From Ryuthela nishihirai (taxonomy: Eukaryota > Arthropoda > Arachnida > Araneae > Heptathelidae), in the NCBI GenBank assembly GCA_038380435.1, contig JAWZYU010000723.1, positions 1 to 64,000 of the forward strand: DNA of 64,000 bases. Reading direction: 5' to 3'. Every line of letters starts with the position of its first letter. The first letter of the stretch is position 1. The translations under genes and the position numbers were made by a program. The notes below the pieces were generated by a model, which was given only the letters and a program-made list of their open reading frames with translations, ran no database searches and was not told the origin of the DNA. Below are positions 40,801 to 52,483 of this stretch, piece after piece.

Positions 40801-43800
40801 GGAGCAGAGTTAAGAGTCCCATCCCCCCTAGGTGCAAGGAGCAGAGTTAAGAGTCCCATCCTCCCTAGGTGCAAGGAGCAGAGTTAAGAGTCCCATCCCC
40901 CTTAGGTGCAAGGAGCAGAGTTAAGAGTCCCATCCCCCCTAGGTGCAAGGAGCAGAGTTAAGAGTCCCATCCCCCTAGGTGCAAGGAGCAGAGTTAAGAG
41001 TCCCATCCTCCCTAGGTGCAAGGAGCAGAGTTAAAAGTCCCATCCCCCCTAGGTGCAAGGAGCAGAGTTAAGAGTCCCATCCTCCCTAGGTGCAAGGAGC
41101 AGAGTTAAGAGTCCCATCCCCCCTAGGTGCAAGGAGCAGAGTTAAGAGTCCCATCCTCCCTAGGTGCAAGGAGCAGAGTTAAGAGTCCCATCCTCCCTAG
41201 GTGCAAGGAGCAGAGTTAAGAGTCCCATCCTCCCTAGGTGCAAGGAGCAGAGTTAAGAGTCCCATCCTCTCTAGGTGCAAGGAGCAGAGTTAAGAGTCCC
41301 ATCCCCCTAGGTGCAAGGAGCAGAGTTAAAAGTCCCATCCCCCCTAGGTGCAAGGAGCAGAGTTAAGAGTCCCATCCTCCCTAGGTGCAAGGAGCAGAGT
41401 TAAGAGTCCCATCCCCCCTAGGTGCAAGGAGCAGAGTTAAGAGTCCCATCCTCCCTAGGTGCAAGGAGCAGAGTTAAGAGTCCCATCCTCCCTAGGTGCA
41501 AGGAGCAGAGTTAAGAGTCCCATCCCCCCTAGGTGCAAGGAGCAGAGTTAAGAGTCCCATCCCCCCTAGGTGCAAGGAGCAGAGTTAAGAGTCCCATCCC
41601 CCTAGGTGCAAGGAGCAGAGTTAAGAGTCCCATCCTCCCTAGGTGCAAGGAGCAGAGTTAAGAGTCCCATCCCCCCTAGGTGCAAGGAGCAGAGTTAAGA
41701 GTCCCATCCTCCCTAGGTGCAAGGAGCAGAGTTAAGAGTCCCATCCCCCTTAGGTGCAAGGAGCAGAGTTAAGAGTCCCATCCCCCCTAGGTGCAAGGAG
41801 CAGAGTTAAAAGTCCCATCCCCCCTAGGTGCAAGGAGCAGAGTTAAGAGTCCCATCCTCCCTAGGTGCAAGGAGCATAGTTAAGAGTCCCATCCCCCCTA
41901 GGTGCAAGGAGCAGAGTTAAGAGTCCCATCCTCCCTAGGTGCAAGGAGCAGAGTTAAGAGTCCCATCCTCCCTAGGTGCAAGGAGCAGAGTTAAGAGTCC
42001 CATCCCCCCTAGGTGCAAGGAGCAGAGTTAAGAGTCCCATCCTCCCTAGGTGCAAGGAGCAGAGTTAAGAGTCCCATCCTCCCTAGGTGCAAGGAGCAGA
42101 GTTAAGAGTCCCATCCTCCCTAGGTGCAAGGAGCATAGTTAAGAGTCCCATCCCCCTTAGGTGCAAGGAGCAGAGTTAAGAGTCCCATCCCCCCTAGGTG
42201 CAAGGAGCAGAGTTAAGAGTCCCATCCCCCTAGTGCAAGGAGCAGAGTTAAGAGTCCCATCCTCCCTAGGTGCAAGGAGCAGAGTTAAGAGTCCCATCCC
42301 CCCTAGGTGCAAGGAGCAGAGTTAAGAGTCCCATCCTCCCTAGGTGCAAGGAGCAGAGTTAAGAGTCCCATCCTCCCTAGGTGCAAGGAGCAGAGTTAAG
42401 AGTCCCATCCTCCCTAGGTGCAAGGAGCAGAGTTAAGAGTCCCATCCTCCCTAGGTGCAAGGAGCAGAGTTAAGAGTCCCATCCTCCCTAGGTGCAAGGA
42501 GCAGAGTTAAGAGTCCCATCCCCCCTAGGTGCAAGGAGCAGAGTTAAGAGTCCCATCCTCCCTAGGTGCAAGGAGCAGAGTTAAGAGTCCCATCCTCCCT
42601 AGGTGCAAGGAGCATAGTTAAGAGTCCCATCCCCCTTAGGTGCAAGGAGCAGAGTTAAGAGTCCCATCCCCCCTAGGTGCAAGGAGCAGAGTTAAGAGTC
42701 CCATCCCCCTAGTGCAAGGAGCAGAGTTAAGAGTCCCATCCTCCCTAGGTGCAAGGAGCAGAGTTAAGAGTCCCATCCCCCCTAGGTGCAAGGAGCAGAG
42801 TTAAGAGTCCCATCCTCCCTAGGTGCAAGGAGCAGAGTTAAGAGTCCCATCCCCCCTAGGTGCAAGGAGCAGAGTTAAGAGTCCCATCCCCCTAGGTGCA
42901 AGGAGCAGAGTTAAGAGTCCCATCCTCCCTAGGTGCAAGGAGCAGAGTTAAGAGTTCCATCCCCCCTAGGTGCAAGGAGCAGAGTTAAGAGTCCCATCCT
43001 CCCTAGGTGCAAGGAGCAGAGTTAAGAGTCCCATCCCCCCTAGGTGCAAGGAGCAGAGTTAAGAGTCCCATCCTCCCTAGGTGCAAGGAGCAGAGTTAAG
43101 AGTCCCATCCTCCCTAGGTGCAAGGAGCAGAGTTAAGAGTCCCATCCTCCCTAGGTGCAAGGAGCATAGTTAAGAGTCCCATCCCCCTTAGGTGCAAGGA
43201 GCAGAGTTAAGAGTCCCATCCCCCCTAGGTGCAAGGAGCAGAGTTAAGAGTCCCATCCCCCTAGGTGCAAGGAGCAGAGTTAAGAGTCCCATCCTCCCTA
43301 GGTGCAAGGAGCAGAGTTAAGAGTCCCATCCCCCCTAGGTGCAAGGAGCAGAGTTAAGAGTCCCATCCTCCCTAGGTGCAAGGAGCAGAGTTAAGAGTCC
43401 CATCCCCCCTAGGTGCAAGGAGCAGAGTTAAGAGTCCCATCCTCCCTAGGTGCAAGGAGCAGAGTTAAGAGTCCCATCCTCCCTAGGTGCAAGGAGCAGA
43501 GTTAAGAGTCCCATCCTCCCTAGGTGCAAGGAGCAGAGTTAAGAGTCCCATCCTCCCTAGGTGCAAGGAGCAGAGTTAAAAGTCCCATCCCCCCTAGGTG
43601 CAAGGAGCAGAGTTAAGAGTCCCATCCTCCCTAGGTGCAAGGAGCAGAGTTAAGAGTTCCATCCCCCCTAGGTGCAAGGAGCAGAGTTAAGAGTCCCATC
43701 CTCCCTAGGTGCAAGGAGCAGAGTTAAGAGTCCCATCCCCCCTAGGTGCAAGGAGCAGAGTTAAGAGTCCCATCCCCCTAGGTGCAAGGAGCAGAGTTAA

Positions 43801-44036
43801 GAGTCCCATCCTCCCTAGGTGCAAGGAGCAGAGTTAAGAGTCCCATCCCCCCTAGGTGCAAGGAGCAGAGTTAAGAGTCCCATCCTCCCTAGGTGCAAGG
43901 AGCAGAGTTAAGAGTCCCATCCCCCTTAGGTGCAAGGAGCAGAGTTAAGAGTCCCATCCCCCCTAGGTGCAAGGAGCAGAGTTAAGAGTCCCATCCCCCC
44001 TAGGTGCAAGGAGCAGAGTTAAGAGTCTCATCCCCC
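37870..44036. repeat. Large minisatellite, 37 bp units, about 166 copies
   Basis: The unit joins TAGGTGCAAGGAGCAGAGTT, AAGAGTCCCATC and a C/T run of 5-8 bases. The last part is the variable site (CCCCCC, CTCCC, CCCTT). A linked variant, GCATAGTT usually followed by CCCCCTTAGG, recurs near 40178, 40473, 41873, 42133, 42613 and 43166, with several spacings that are whole multiples of 37. This shows higher-order duplication. No long frame stays open because units carry stops. The array ends at AACCAGGTTTTACTAAATAA. Confidence 0.98.
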
Positions 44037-44758
44037 TAACCAGGTTTTACTAAATAAATCTTCCATCTCTCCATCAAACTGTTATCTCATTGAATCGTCT
44101 ACCGGAAGAACAACTCCTATCACTTAGAGACTATCTCGCTATATTTCCAATGAACAAATAAACTTAAAAAGCTCTTGACCAAACTTTGCTCTTCTCTACG
44201 GAGAATCACGAATCGCCCACTGAAATGTCCATCAATTTCCGCTGCTCCTGACAACTTTATTGGACTCACAACTTGACCCCGACTGCACGGGGGTCACGCC
44301 AAACCAAACACAAGGCCTGTTTTATTTCGGTTTGGTGTTGTCCTCGTTTCAACAACACCTCGTAATGTCTGCCCTTGTCCTTCAGCATGACAGAAGCAAT
44401 TAAAGAACGCCAAGCGATCGGCTGTAGAGCTTTCGGGGGACCGTCTTTCAGTTGCCTCTAGGTGAGGTTGCCCTATCTTGTTCTCTTAGGAGCGATGCCT
44501 CTCAATTGATAAACTTGCCCAATTGGTGTGGAGAGGAATGTTGATGTTATTTCCATGCAGATCTGTCGGTAACGATATCAATGAGGAGGAGAGAGCCTAA
44601 TGAGAGACGAAACCGATTCGAGGGGCGTTAAGCGACGAGGCAGATCGAGATTAAAATCTTGACATTGGTAATAAAAAAAGAGAAAATGGAAAAGTGGTAA
44701 TTCTTACTCTACACTCTTTAAATAGAGAATTTTTTTGTGGGGGGGGATATAAAGATTG
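44037..44758. other. Unique sequence, no gene recognised
   Basis: It is moderately GC-rich in the middle. A donor-like CTCTAGGTGAGG lies near 44456. No frame is convincing. Confidence 0.4.
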
Positions 44759-44769
44759 AGTAAGTGGTT

Positions 44770-45150
44770 GGGTTGTTTTACCTCTGAGCGGCACTTTTTT
44801 GCACACCATGGGCTAAATAGCCAGGTCACATGGACCCCGAAGGCTCAGAGAAGGTTGGGGGAGGGGACCCACTGGAACATCTGTTGGGAGACAGATGGTA
44901 GCCTCCCGTCAAGGCCATCCAACGTGTTCTTTAACGTGCACAGGGTATGGCTCTCCCGCACACAGTCACGGCTCAACGTCCCAACCGACGGACGGCGGCC
45001 TTTCCTAGCCCATCAGTGTCCCCTATTGACCGTGGGCAGGGAGGGGAGTTTTGCGGAGATAAATCTCAACGCTGACCCAGCTGGGACTCGAACCTGGGAA
45101 CTACAGATTACGAGCCTGGCGCGCTACCTTCTAAGCCACCCCCGCCCCAA
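44770..45150 (-). mobile_element. SINE-T, full length
   Basis: The target duplication AGTAAGTGGTT is at 44759-44769 and 45151-45161. The tail has only one GGGTTG. Confidence 0.94.
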
Positions 45151-45247
45151 AGTAAGTGGTTATTGAGGGTGGGGTTAAATTTGGGCACCATTGAATATGG
45201 GATTGACATGTTCTATCCGTGTTAGTAATAAATACGAGTCAATAATA

Positions 45248-45676
45248 CAGTCGCTCAAAAAAATATCCGAACACTACGGTTGATTACAGAATTCAGAAAA
45301 AATATCTGGCAACGATTTTTTTAGAAATTAGTGATCTGGCAACCTTCGTTTCACGTGATTACAGAATTCAGGAAAAATATCTGGAGCGTGTACAGCAACT
45401 GTACACGCTCCAGATATTTTTCCGCCGTTCACAGCAAACTAGAGCGTGTGCAGTTACTGCACACGCTCTAGTTTGCTGTGAACGGTAACTGCACACGCTC
45501 ATATTTCCGTGAGTGGGCCCACACGATCTAGTATCAAAATAATATGACCACCTACAGTCGCTCAAAAAAATATCCGAACACTACGGTTGATCACAGAATT
45601 CAGAAAAAATATCTGGCAACGATTTTTTTTTTAGAAATTAGTGATCTGGCAACCTTCGTGTCACGTGTCACGAAGG
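45248..45676. mobile_element. Composite of two MITE-A pieces with internal hairpins
   Basis: A left arm starts at 45248 (TA at 45246) and a second left arm at 45555 (TA at 45553). Between them are two near-perfect hairpins, CTGGAGCGTGTACAG with its complement (about 45382-45416) and AAACTAGAGCGTGTGCAG with its complement (about 45437-45472). The same modules occur in the long copy at 58815. No right TIR is left at either piece. Confidence 0.8.
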
Positions 45677-45779
45677 TTAGACAGTAATGGCGACTGTTAT
45701 AGATATCTTGAAAAGAGCTGATTAGAAAAGTCTGAAAAATTATTATTCATTAGTTTTCTTGGATACAAGCACGAAAACC

Positions 45780-46050
45780 GAATCGAGAAGAATGGAATGA
45801 GGGGGAGGGAGGAGAGCAAGAAATTAAATCGAGAAAGAAACTAGTCGAAAGGGGACCAAGAGACTGCATTTCCATTGCAGTATAGCATTTCGGTCTCCGT
45901 TTCAGGAAATTTCTTTCAAAAATGCATGAAATGTTTATGCATTTTTTAATATTTTTTGTCTCTGTTACACTTACTAGCATTCTCAAAGAGGGAAACATCG
46001 CCCCTTACCTCCCTAAATCCTGTGTTAATCGCAACCCAAATAATAACAGG
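45780..46050. mobile_element. hAT-like internal block before a minisatellite
   Basis: TCTCCGTTTCAGGAAATTTC, AAAATGCATGAAATG and CTTACTAGCATTCTCAAAG follow the order seen at 21969 and 59760. The G-rich left part matches in style only. The 41 bp array starts about 70 bp after the shared block. Confidence 0.5.
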
Positions 46051-48443
46051 ATCATTTGGCCCAGAGGAAGAGGGATGGGACAGGCAGCAGGATCTTTTGG
46101 CCCAGAGGAAGAGGGATGGGACAGGCAGCAGGATCATTTGGCCCAGAGGAAGAGGGATGGGACAGGCAGCAGGACCATTTGGCCCAGAGGAAGAGGGATG
46201 GGACAGGCAGCAGGATCTTTTGGCCCAGAGGAAGAGGGATGGGACAGGCAGCAGGATCATTTGGCCCAGAGGAAGAGGGATGGGACAGGCAGCAGGATCA
46301 TTTGGCCCAGAGGAAGAGGGATGGGACAGGCAGCAGGATCATTTGGTCCAGAGGAAGAGGGATGGGACAAGCAGCAGGATCATTTGGCCCAGAGGAAGAG
46401 GGATGGGACAGGCAGCAGGATCATTTGGCCCAGAGGAAGAGGGATGGGACAGGCAGCAGGATCATTTGGCCCAGAGGAAGAGGGATGGGACAGGCAGCAG
46501 GATCATTTGGCCCAGAGGAAGAGGGATGGGACAGGCAGCAGGATCATTTGGCCCAGAGGAAGAGGGATGGGACAGGCAGCAGGATCATTTGGCCCAGAGG
46601 AAGAGGGATGGGACAGGCAGCAGGATCTTTTGGCCCAGAGGAAGAGGGATGGGACAGGCAGCAGGATCATTTGGCCCAGAGAAAGAGGGATGGGACAGGC
46701 AGCAGGATCATTTGGCCCAGAGGAAGAGGGATGGGACAGGCAGCAGGATCATTTGGCCCAGAGGAAGAGGGATGGGACAGGCAGCAGGATCATTTGGCCC
46801 AGAGGAAGAGGGATGGGACAGGCAGCAGGATCATTTGGCCCAGAGGAAGAGGGATGGGACAGGCAGCAGGATCATTTGGCCCAGAGGAAGAGGGATGGGA
46901 CAGGCAGCAGGATCATTTGGCCTAGAGGAAGAGGTATGGGACAGGCAGCAAGATCATTTGGCCCAGAGGAAGAGGGATGGGACAGGCAGCAGGATCATTT
47001 GGCCCAGAGGAAGAGGGATGGGACAGGCAGCAGGATCATTTGGCCCAGAGGAAGAGGGATGGGACAGGCAGCAGGATCATTTGGCCCAGAGAAAGAGGGA
47101 TGGGACAGGCAGCAGGATCATTTGGCCCAGAGGAAGAGGGATGGGACAGGCAGCAGGATCATTTGGCCCAGAGGAAGAGGGATGGGACAGGCAGCAGGAT
47201 CATTTGGCCCAGAGGAAGAGGGATGGGACAGGCAGCAGGATCATTTGGCCCAGAGGAAGAGGGATGGGACAGGCAGCAGGATCATTTGGCCTAGAGGAAG
47301 AGGTATGGGACAGGCAGCAAGATCATTTGGCCCAGAGGAAGAGGGATGGGACAGGCAGCAGGATCATTTGGCCCAGAGGAAGAGGGATGGGACAGGCAGC
47401 AGGATCATTTGGCCCAGAGGAAGAGGGATGGGACAGGCAGCAGGATCATTTGGCCCAGAGAAAGAGGGATGGGACAGGCAGCAGGATCATTTGGCCCAGA
47501 GGAAGAGGGATGGGACAGGCAGCAGGATCATTTGGCCCAGAGGAAGAGGGATGGGACAGGCAGCAGGATCATTTGGCCCAGAGGAAGAGGGATGGGACAG
47601 GCAGCAGGATCATTTGGCCCAGAGGAAGAGGGATGGGACAGGCAGCAGGATCATTTGGCCCAGAGGAAGAGGGATGGGACAGGCAGCAGGATCATTTGGC
47701 CCAGAGGAAGAGGGATGGGACAGGCAGCAGGATCATTTGGCCTAGAGGAAGAGGTATGGGACAGGCAGCAAGATCATTTGGCCCAGAGGAAGAGGGATGG
47801 GACAGGCAGCAGGATCATTTGGCCCAGAGGAAGAGGGATGGGACAGGCAGCAGGATCATTTGGCCCAGAGGAAGAGGGATGGGACAAGCAGCAGGATCAT
47901 TTGGCCCAGAGGAAGAGGGATGGGACAGGCAGCAGGATCATTTGGCCCAGAGGAAGAGGGATGGGACAGGCAGCAGGATCATTTGGCCCAGAGGAAGAGG
48001 GATGGGACAGGCAGCAGGATCATTTGGCCCAGAGGAAGAGGGATGGGACAGGCAGCAGGATCTTTTGGCCCAGAGGAAGAGGGATGGGGCAGGCAGCAGA
48101 ATCATTTGGCGCAGAGGAAGAGGGATGGGACAGGCAGCAGGATCTTTTGGCCCAGAGGAAGAGGGATGGGACAGGCAGCAGGATCATTTGGCGCAGAGGA
48201 AGAGGGATGGGACAGGCAGCAGGATCTTTTGGCCCAGAGGAAGAGGGATGGGGCAGGCAGCAGGATCATTTGGCCCAGAGGAAGAGGGATGGGGCAGGCA
48301 GCAGGATCATTTGGCCCAGAGGAAGAGGGATGGGACAGGCAGCAGGATCATTTGGCCCAGAGGAAGAGGGATGGGACAGGCAGCAGGATCATTTGGCCCA
48401 GAGGAAGAGGGATGGGACAGGCAGCAGGATCATTTGGCCCAGA
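46051..48443. repeat. Minisatellite, 41 bp units, about 58 copies
   Basis: The unit is GATCATTTGGCCCAGAGGAA plus GAGGGATGGGACAGGCAGCAG. Variants include GATCTTTT, TGGCCTAGAGG with GGTATGG, and TGGCGCAG. Because 41 is not a multiple of 3 and the unit has no stop in any plus frame, all three frames stay open and one reaches 841 codons with a 41-residue period. The CCTAGAGG/GGTATGG unit recurs near 46920, 47291 and 47741 (371 and 450 bp apart), which shows block duplication. Confidence 0.98.
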
Positions 48444-49451
48444 CTTCTGACCTAGGGGGCCCCAAATATGCTTTTCTTTAACTTAAAAAAATTATAAGAA
48501 AAAAAAAAAAGCAAAAAGGGAATTTCAATCATAAGCTAGGCCCATGAGACTGCTCAGTTGACGTATATACGATTCCCAGATATTACTGGTTGATTGAACT
48601 ATCAATTACTGGTCAAACAACCAATGATTTCATAGATCGCTGTGATTGATTACTTAATCAACCAATGATCTATTAGAACCGTAGATGTCTCAACTGCGCA
48701 GTCTCAGTGTCTCAATTGCTTCGAAAGTTGCCGTACACCCTTCGCCATTGGCAAATAAAAGCAAAATCAGCAGGAGTACATGAATGGCAAACAGGAAACC
48801 CGATCTGAAGTTAAAATCAATCCATTTTCCACCCTAAATCCACACCCTCGGAAACAAATCACTCATAATTCTAATCGACAAATAATTTTCCCACTTCCTA
48901 CAGCCTATTTTTTTTAATCTTCCTACCCACTTTTTTTTTTCGTCACAATTTCTATTTGAATAAAGATTAAAATTGAAAGCATTTCTCTTTCAAAGGTTTT
49001 CTTTTAAGTTTTTGCGGTCAAGAAAACTCAATAGCTTACCGTCAGTTTCCCCATCATTTGTTCTGCATATTAAACTGCGGGTGTGTTCAGCAAACGCATT
49101 CATTTGCATAAAACTTCATTACTTTGCTGAATATTAAGTGACTCTGCCAATGTGAATAATATTTCCACACATCTATGAATTTCTATCTCAGCTTCGAGAT
49201 GATTAACGTTTATTTGAAACGAAATTTATCGGGCCACTGTTTTTCATTTTGTTTGAAAATGCAACAAAATCTTTGAGCTGACAAAAGTATTTAATCAATT
49301 CAGAGTTTTGATCACTGAAATACCCGGTGTGTTTTTTTTGCTATTGAGTTTCTAGCACATGGAGACCTTATCTCCAGTCGTGTCGTCAAATGCAGCACTA
49401 CATTCTCTTCCACCCACTTTATCGCATTCAAATGAGGGAGACTAGGTCAGT
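48444..49451. other. AT-rich unique sequence with one inverted repeat
   Basis: An imperfect inverted repeat spans about 48544-48712 (TGAGACTGCTCAGTTGA and TCAACTGCGCAGTCTCA). Inside are GATTGATTACTTAATCAACC and CCAATGAT words. The rest holds no recognised gene. Confidence 0.5.
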
Positions 49452-50240
49452 CGGTTCGGTTGTTTTACCTCTGAGCGGAACTTTTTTTACACACAATGGG
49501 CTAAATGCCAGGTCACATAGGGGCGGGGGTGGCTCAGTCGGTAGCGCGCGGTAATCTGTAATCTGTAGTTCCCAGGTTCGAGTCCCAGCTGGGTCAGCGT
49601 TGAGGTTTTTCTCCGTAAAATTCCCCGCCCTGCCCACGGTCAGTAGGGGACACCGATGGGCTTGGAAAGGTCGCCGTCCGTCTAATGGGACGTTAAGCCG
49701 TGGCCCCGTGTGCGGGAGAGACATACCCTGTGCACGTTAAAGAACACGCTGGGTGGCCTTGACGGGGGGCTACCATCTGTCTCCCAACAGCTGTTCCAGT
49801 GGGTCCCCTCCCCCAACCTTCTCTGAGCCTTCGGGGTCCATGTGACCTGGCCATTTAGCCTATGGTATGCAAAAAAGTGCCGCTCAGAGGTAAAACAACC
49901 CAACCCAAAGCCAGGTCACATAGAACCCGAAGGCTCAGAGAAGGTTGGGGGAGGGGACCCACTGGAACAGCTGTTGGGAGACAGATGGTAGCCTCCCGTC
50001 AAGGCCATCCAACGTGTTTTTTAACGTGCATAGGGTATGACTCTCCCATACATGAGGCCACGGCTTAACGTCCCATCCGACGGACGGCGGCCTTTCCAAG
50101 CCCATCGTCGTCCCGTACTGACCGTGGGCAGGGCGGAGAATTTTGCGGAGATAAATCTTAACGCTGACCCAGCTGGGACTCGAACCTGGGAATTACAGAT
50201 TACGAGTCTGGCGCGCTACCAACTGAGCTACCCCCGCCCC
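49452..50240 (-). mobile_element. SINE-T split by a SINE-T in the other orientation
   Basis: The outer copy is 49452-49520 plus 49910-50240, with a complete head at the right. The inner copy inserted at GCCAGGTCACATAG. Together they form a large fold-back structure. Confidence 0.9.
49521..49909 (+). mobile_element. SINE-T, full length, nested
   Basis: The 14 bp duplication GCCAGGTCACATAG is at 49507-49520 and 49910-49923. The anticodon arm has a small rearrangement (GCGCGGTAATCTGTAATC). Confidence 0.95.
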
Positions 50241-50512
50241 AGGGTCAGTCGGTAGCGCGTCATGCTCCTAAGCTGCGGTTACAAGTTTTCGGTCCAAAAT
50301 GTACCAGTGTCGAGATTTATCTCCGCTAATTCCCACTTTACCCCCGTGTGAGAAAGGAGAACATCGAGCGTTGTCCGTCGGATGGGACGTTAAGCCGTGG
50401 TCCCTTGTGCATAAGAGTCGAACCTTGTGTAAGGTTAAAGAACACGCTGGATGACATTGACGGGAGGCTTACATCTGTCTCCTCCTAACAGCTATTCAGT
50501 GGATTCTCTTAC
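50241..50512 (+). mobile_element. SINE-T, old, 3' truncated
   Basis: A degraded head (TCAGTCGGTAGCGCGTCATG) is followed by body blocks AGATTTATCTCCGC and GGATGGGACGTTAAGCC. It ends near GTGGATTCTC. Confidence 0.75.
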
Positions 50513-50515
50513 TTG

Positions 50516-50903
50516 GGGCGGGGGTGCCTCAGTCGTTAGCACTCCAGGCTCGTAATCTGTAGTTCCTAGGTTCGAGTCCCAGCTGGGCCAGCGTTGAGAT
50601 TTATCTCCGCAAAATTCCCCGCCCTGCCCACGGTCAGTAGGGGACACCGATGGGCTTGGAAAGGCCGCCGTCCGTCGGATGGGACGTTAAGCCGTAGCCC
50701 CGTGTGCGGGAGAGCCATACCCTGTGCACGTTAAAGAACACGCTGGATGGCCTTGACAGGAGGCTACCATCTGTCTCCCAACAGCTGTTCCAGTGGGTCC
50801 CCTCCCCCAACCTTCTCTGAGCCTTCGTGGTCCTTGTGACCTGGCCATTTAGCCCATGGTGTGCAAAAAAGTGCCGCTCAGAGGTAAAACAACCCAACCC
50901 AAC
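50516..50903 (+). mobile_element. SINE-T, full length
   Basis: The A box is changed (TGCCTCAGTCGT) but the B box GGTTCGAGTCC is kept. The tail is AACCCAACCCAACC. Confidence 0.92.
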
Positions 50904-51128
50904 CTATATCACAAGCACTACACTTCGTTTCTGAAAGGAGCGAAGACTATTTGGTTGGTCACGTTTACCTTTTTTCGGCTCGATGGGATCGCTTCTCCGC
51001 TTCCCCCCCCCCCCTCCATTTTTTTCTTTAGTTTGAAAATGCATTCTTGTATTTGAAAATGAGGCTACTTCATTTAAATGAAGAGGATTACAGGTATGTC
51101 AGAAAACAAGCAAAAAATATTCTATATA

Positions 51129-51780
51129 CACTTTGTTGAAAAAAGTGTCCGGACACTTCGATGTTATGTGAATGGCAAGCCACTTTCAAAGCTCCCTAAC
51201 ATTGAAAATAAACCTTTTACGCAAAAACTGTTATTGGCGATAAATTGTAGATGTGACTCAAATCTCTCTAAATATATTTCCCACAATATTCGTTTAATAT
51301 TTAAAGAATGAATGGAAGCTGAAGCATTTATCTTTAACTTTTGACACTTGTGAAAAAATTCTTCAATAGATAAAACACAACTCTTGTAATAATTTGTTCA
51401 CTAACATAAATTAAATATCTGAAGTTTGCATGACGATTTTTTAAGATTTCATCAATTTGGAAATTGATGAAATCTTAAAAAATCGTGATACAAACTTCAG
51501 ATATTTAATTTATGTTAGTGAACAAATTGTTACAAGAGTTGTGTTTAATCTATTGAAGTATTTTTTCACTAGTGTCAAAAGTTGAAGCAGCTTCCGTTCA
51601 TTCCTTAAATATTAAACGAATATTACGGGAAATATATTTAAAGAGATTTGAGTGACATCTACAATTTATCGCCAATAACAGTTTTTGCGTAAAAGGTTTA
51701 TTTTCAATGTTAGGGAGCTTTGAAAGTGGCTTTCCATTCACATAACGTGGAAGTGTTCGGACACTTTTTTCAACATAGTG
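51129..51780. mobile_element. MITE-C, 652 bp near-perfect palindrome
   Basis: The ends CACTTTGTTGAAAAAAGTGT and CACTATGTTGAAAAAAGTGT are flanked by TATA on both sides, consistent with a TA target. The two arms of about 320 bp pair almost completely around AATTTGGAAATT (near 51458). Open frames on both arms (for example NGKPLSKLPNIENKPFTQ) are mirror images and probably non-coding. Confidence 0.93.
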
Positions 51781-51784
51781 TATA

Positions 51785-52483
51785 ATGCCATCAGCATTGA
51801 AGACGCCCCCTTTCTGCGTCGGCCTCCGCCACCTCGTGTCACGTGATGCAGCTGATAGAGCCGAATGGGCTGGATGAGAGATGGATGCTTCGCGGAACTC
51901 GTTGATGAAGAGGGTGGCGGTGATGCGTTGAGACGTGAATGCTGGCAATGGCGGCAGCAAGGGTTATCAGCTTCTGATAGCGACTGACTAATATGTTTAT
52001 TTAGGGTCGCGTTAACGGCTGATCGGAGACATAAAGACCAGAATTGTGCTGGAGCATATCTTGCAAAGCACTAAACTGCGAATTCCGAATCCGTTAAAAC
52101 TGTGTTGTTGATTCTGACGACGAGGAAACAAGATAAGTGAGGGATTTTCAAACACATTACAATGTGTCCCGTAAAGGTCACTTAGCACTGATGAAGTATT
52201 TCGCAAGTGGTAGAGCTTTTGAAGATCACTTATGTAATGAATAACTCTGTTTACGCTTTTAAGGGTAAATATTTTAGAAACTCGATCTTTCTTATGAATG
52301 AGGAGGGAAGTTTTATCACGAGTATGCAGATTCTGAAGATCCAAACTTTCATTCTTCCTTTCAACGGTGGATCCTTAATTAAAATTATAATGACGAATGG
52401 ATCAAAAAAAAAAGCAGCGTGGATTACAGCGTTGGAATATTAATAAGGGTTGTTTTGGGTTGTTTTCCCTACGAAAGTCAAAA
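51785..52483. other. Unique sequence, GC-richer at first
   Basis: TCACGTGA occurs near 51839. A short open stretch on the minus strand around 51800-51960 has no recognisable domain. Confidence 0.35.

Noticed and set aside
37870..44036. CRISPR-like array
   Set aside because: Units follow directly without unique spacers, and the context is an animal genome.
45956..48481. An 841-codon open frame, with long frames in the other two plus frames
   Set aside because: It is a read through the 41 bp array. The unit lacks plus-strand stops and 41 is not a multiple of 3, so every frame stays open. There is no independent coding evidence.
51078..51960. Matching open frames (NGKPLSKLPNIENKPF) on both strands
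   Set aside because: They are the two arms of the MITE-C palindrome, so one sequence is read twice. No transposase motif is present.
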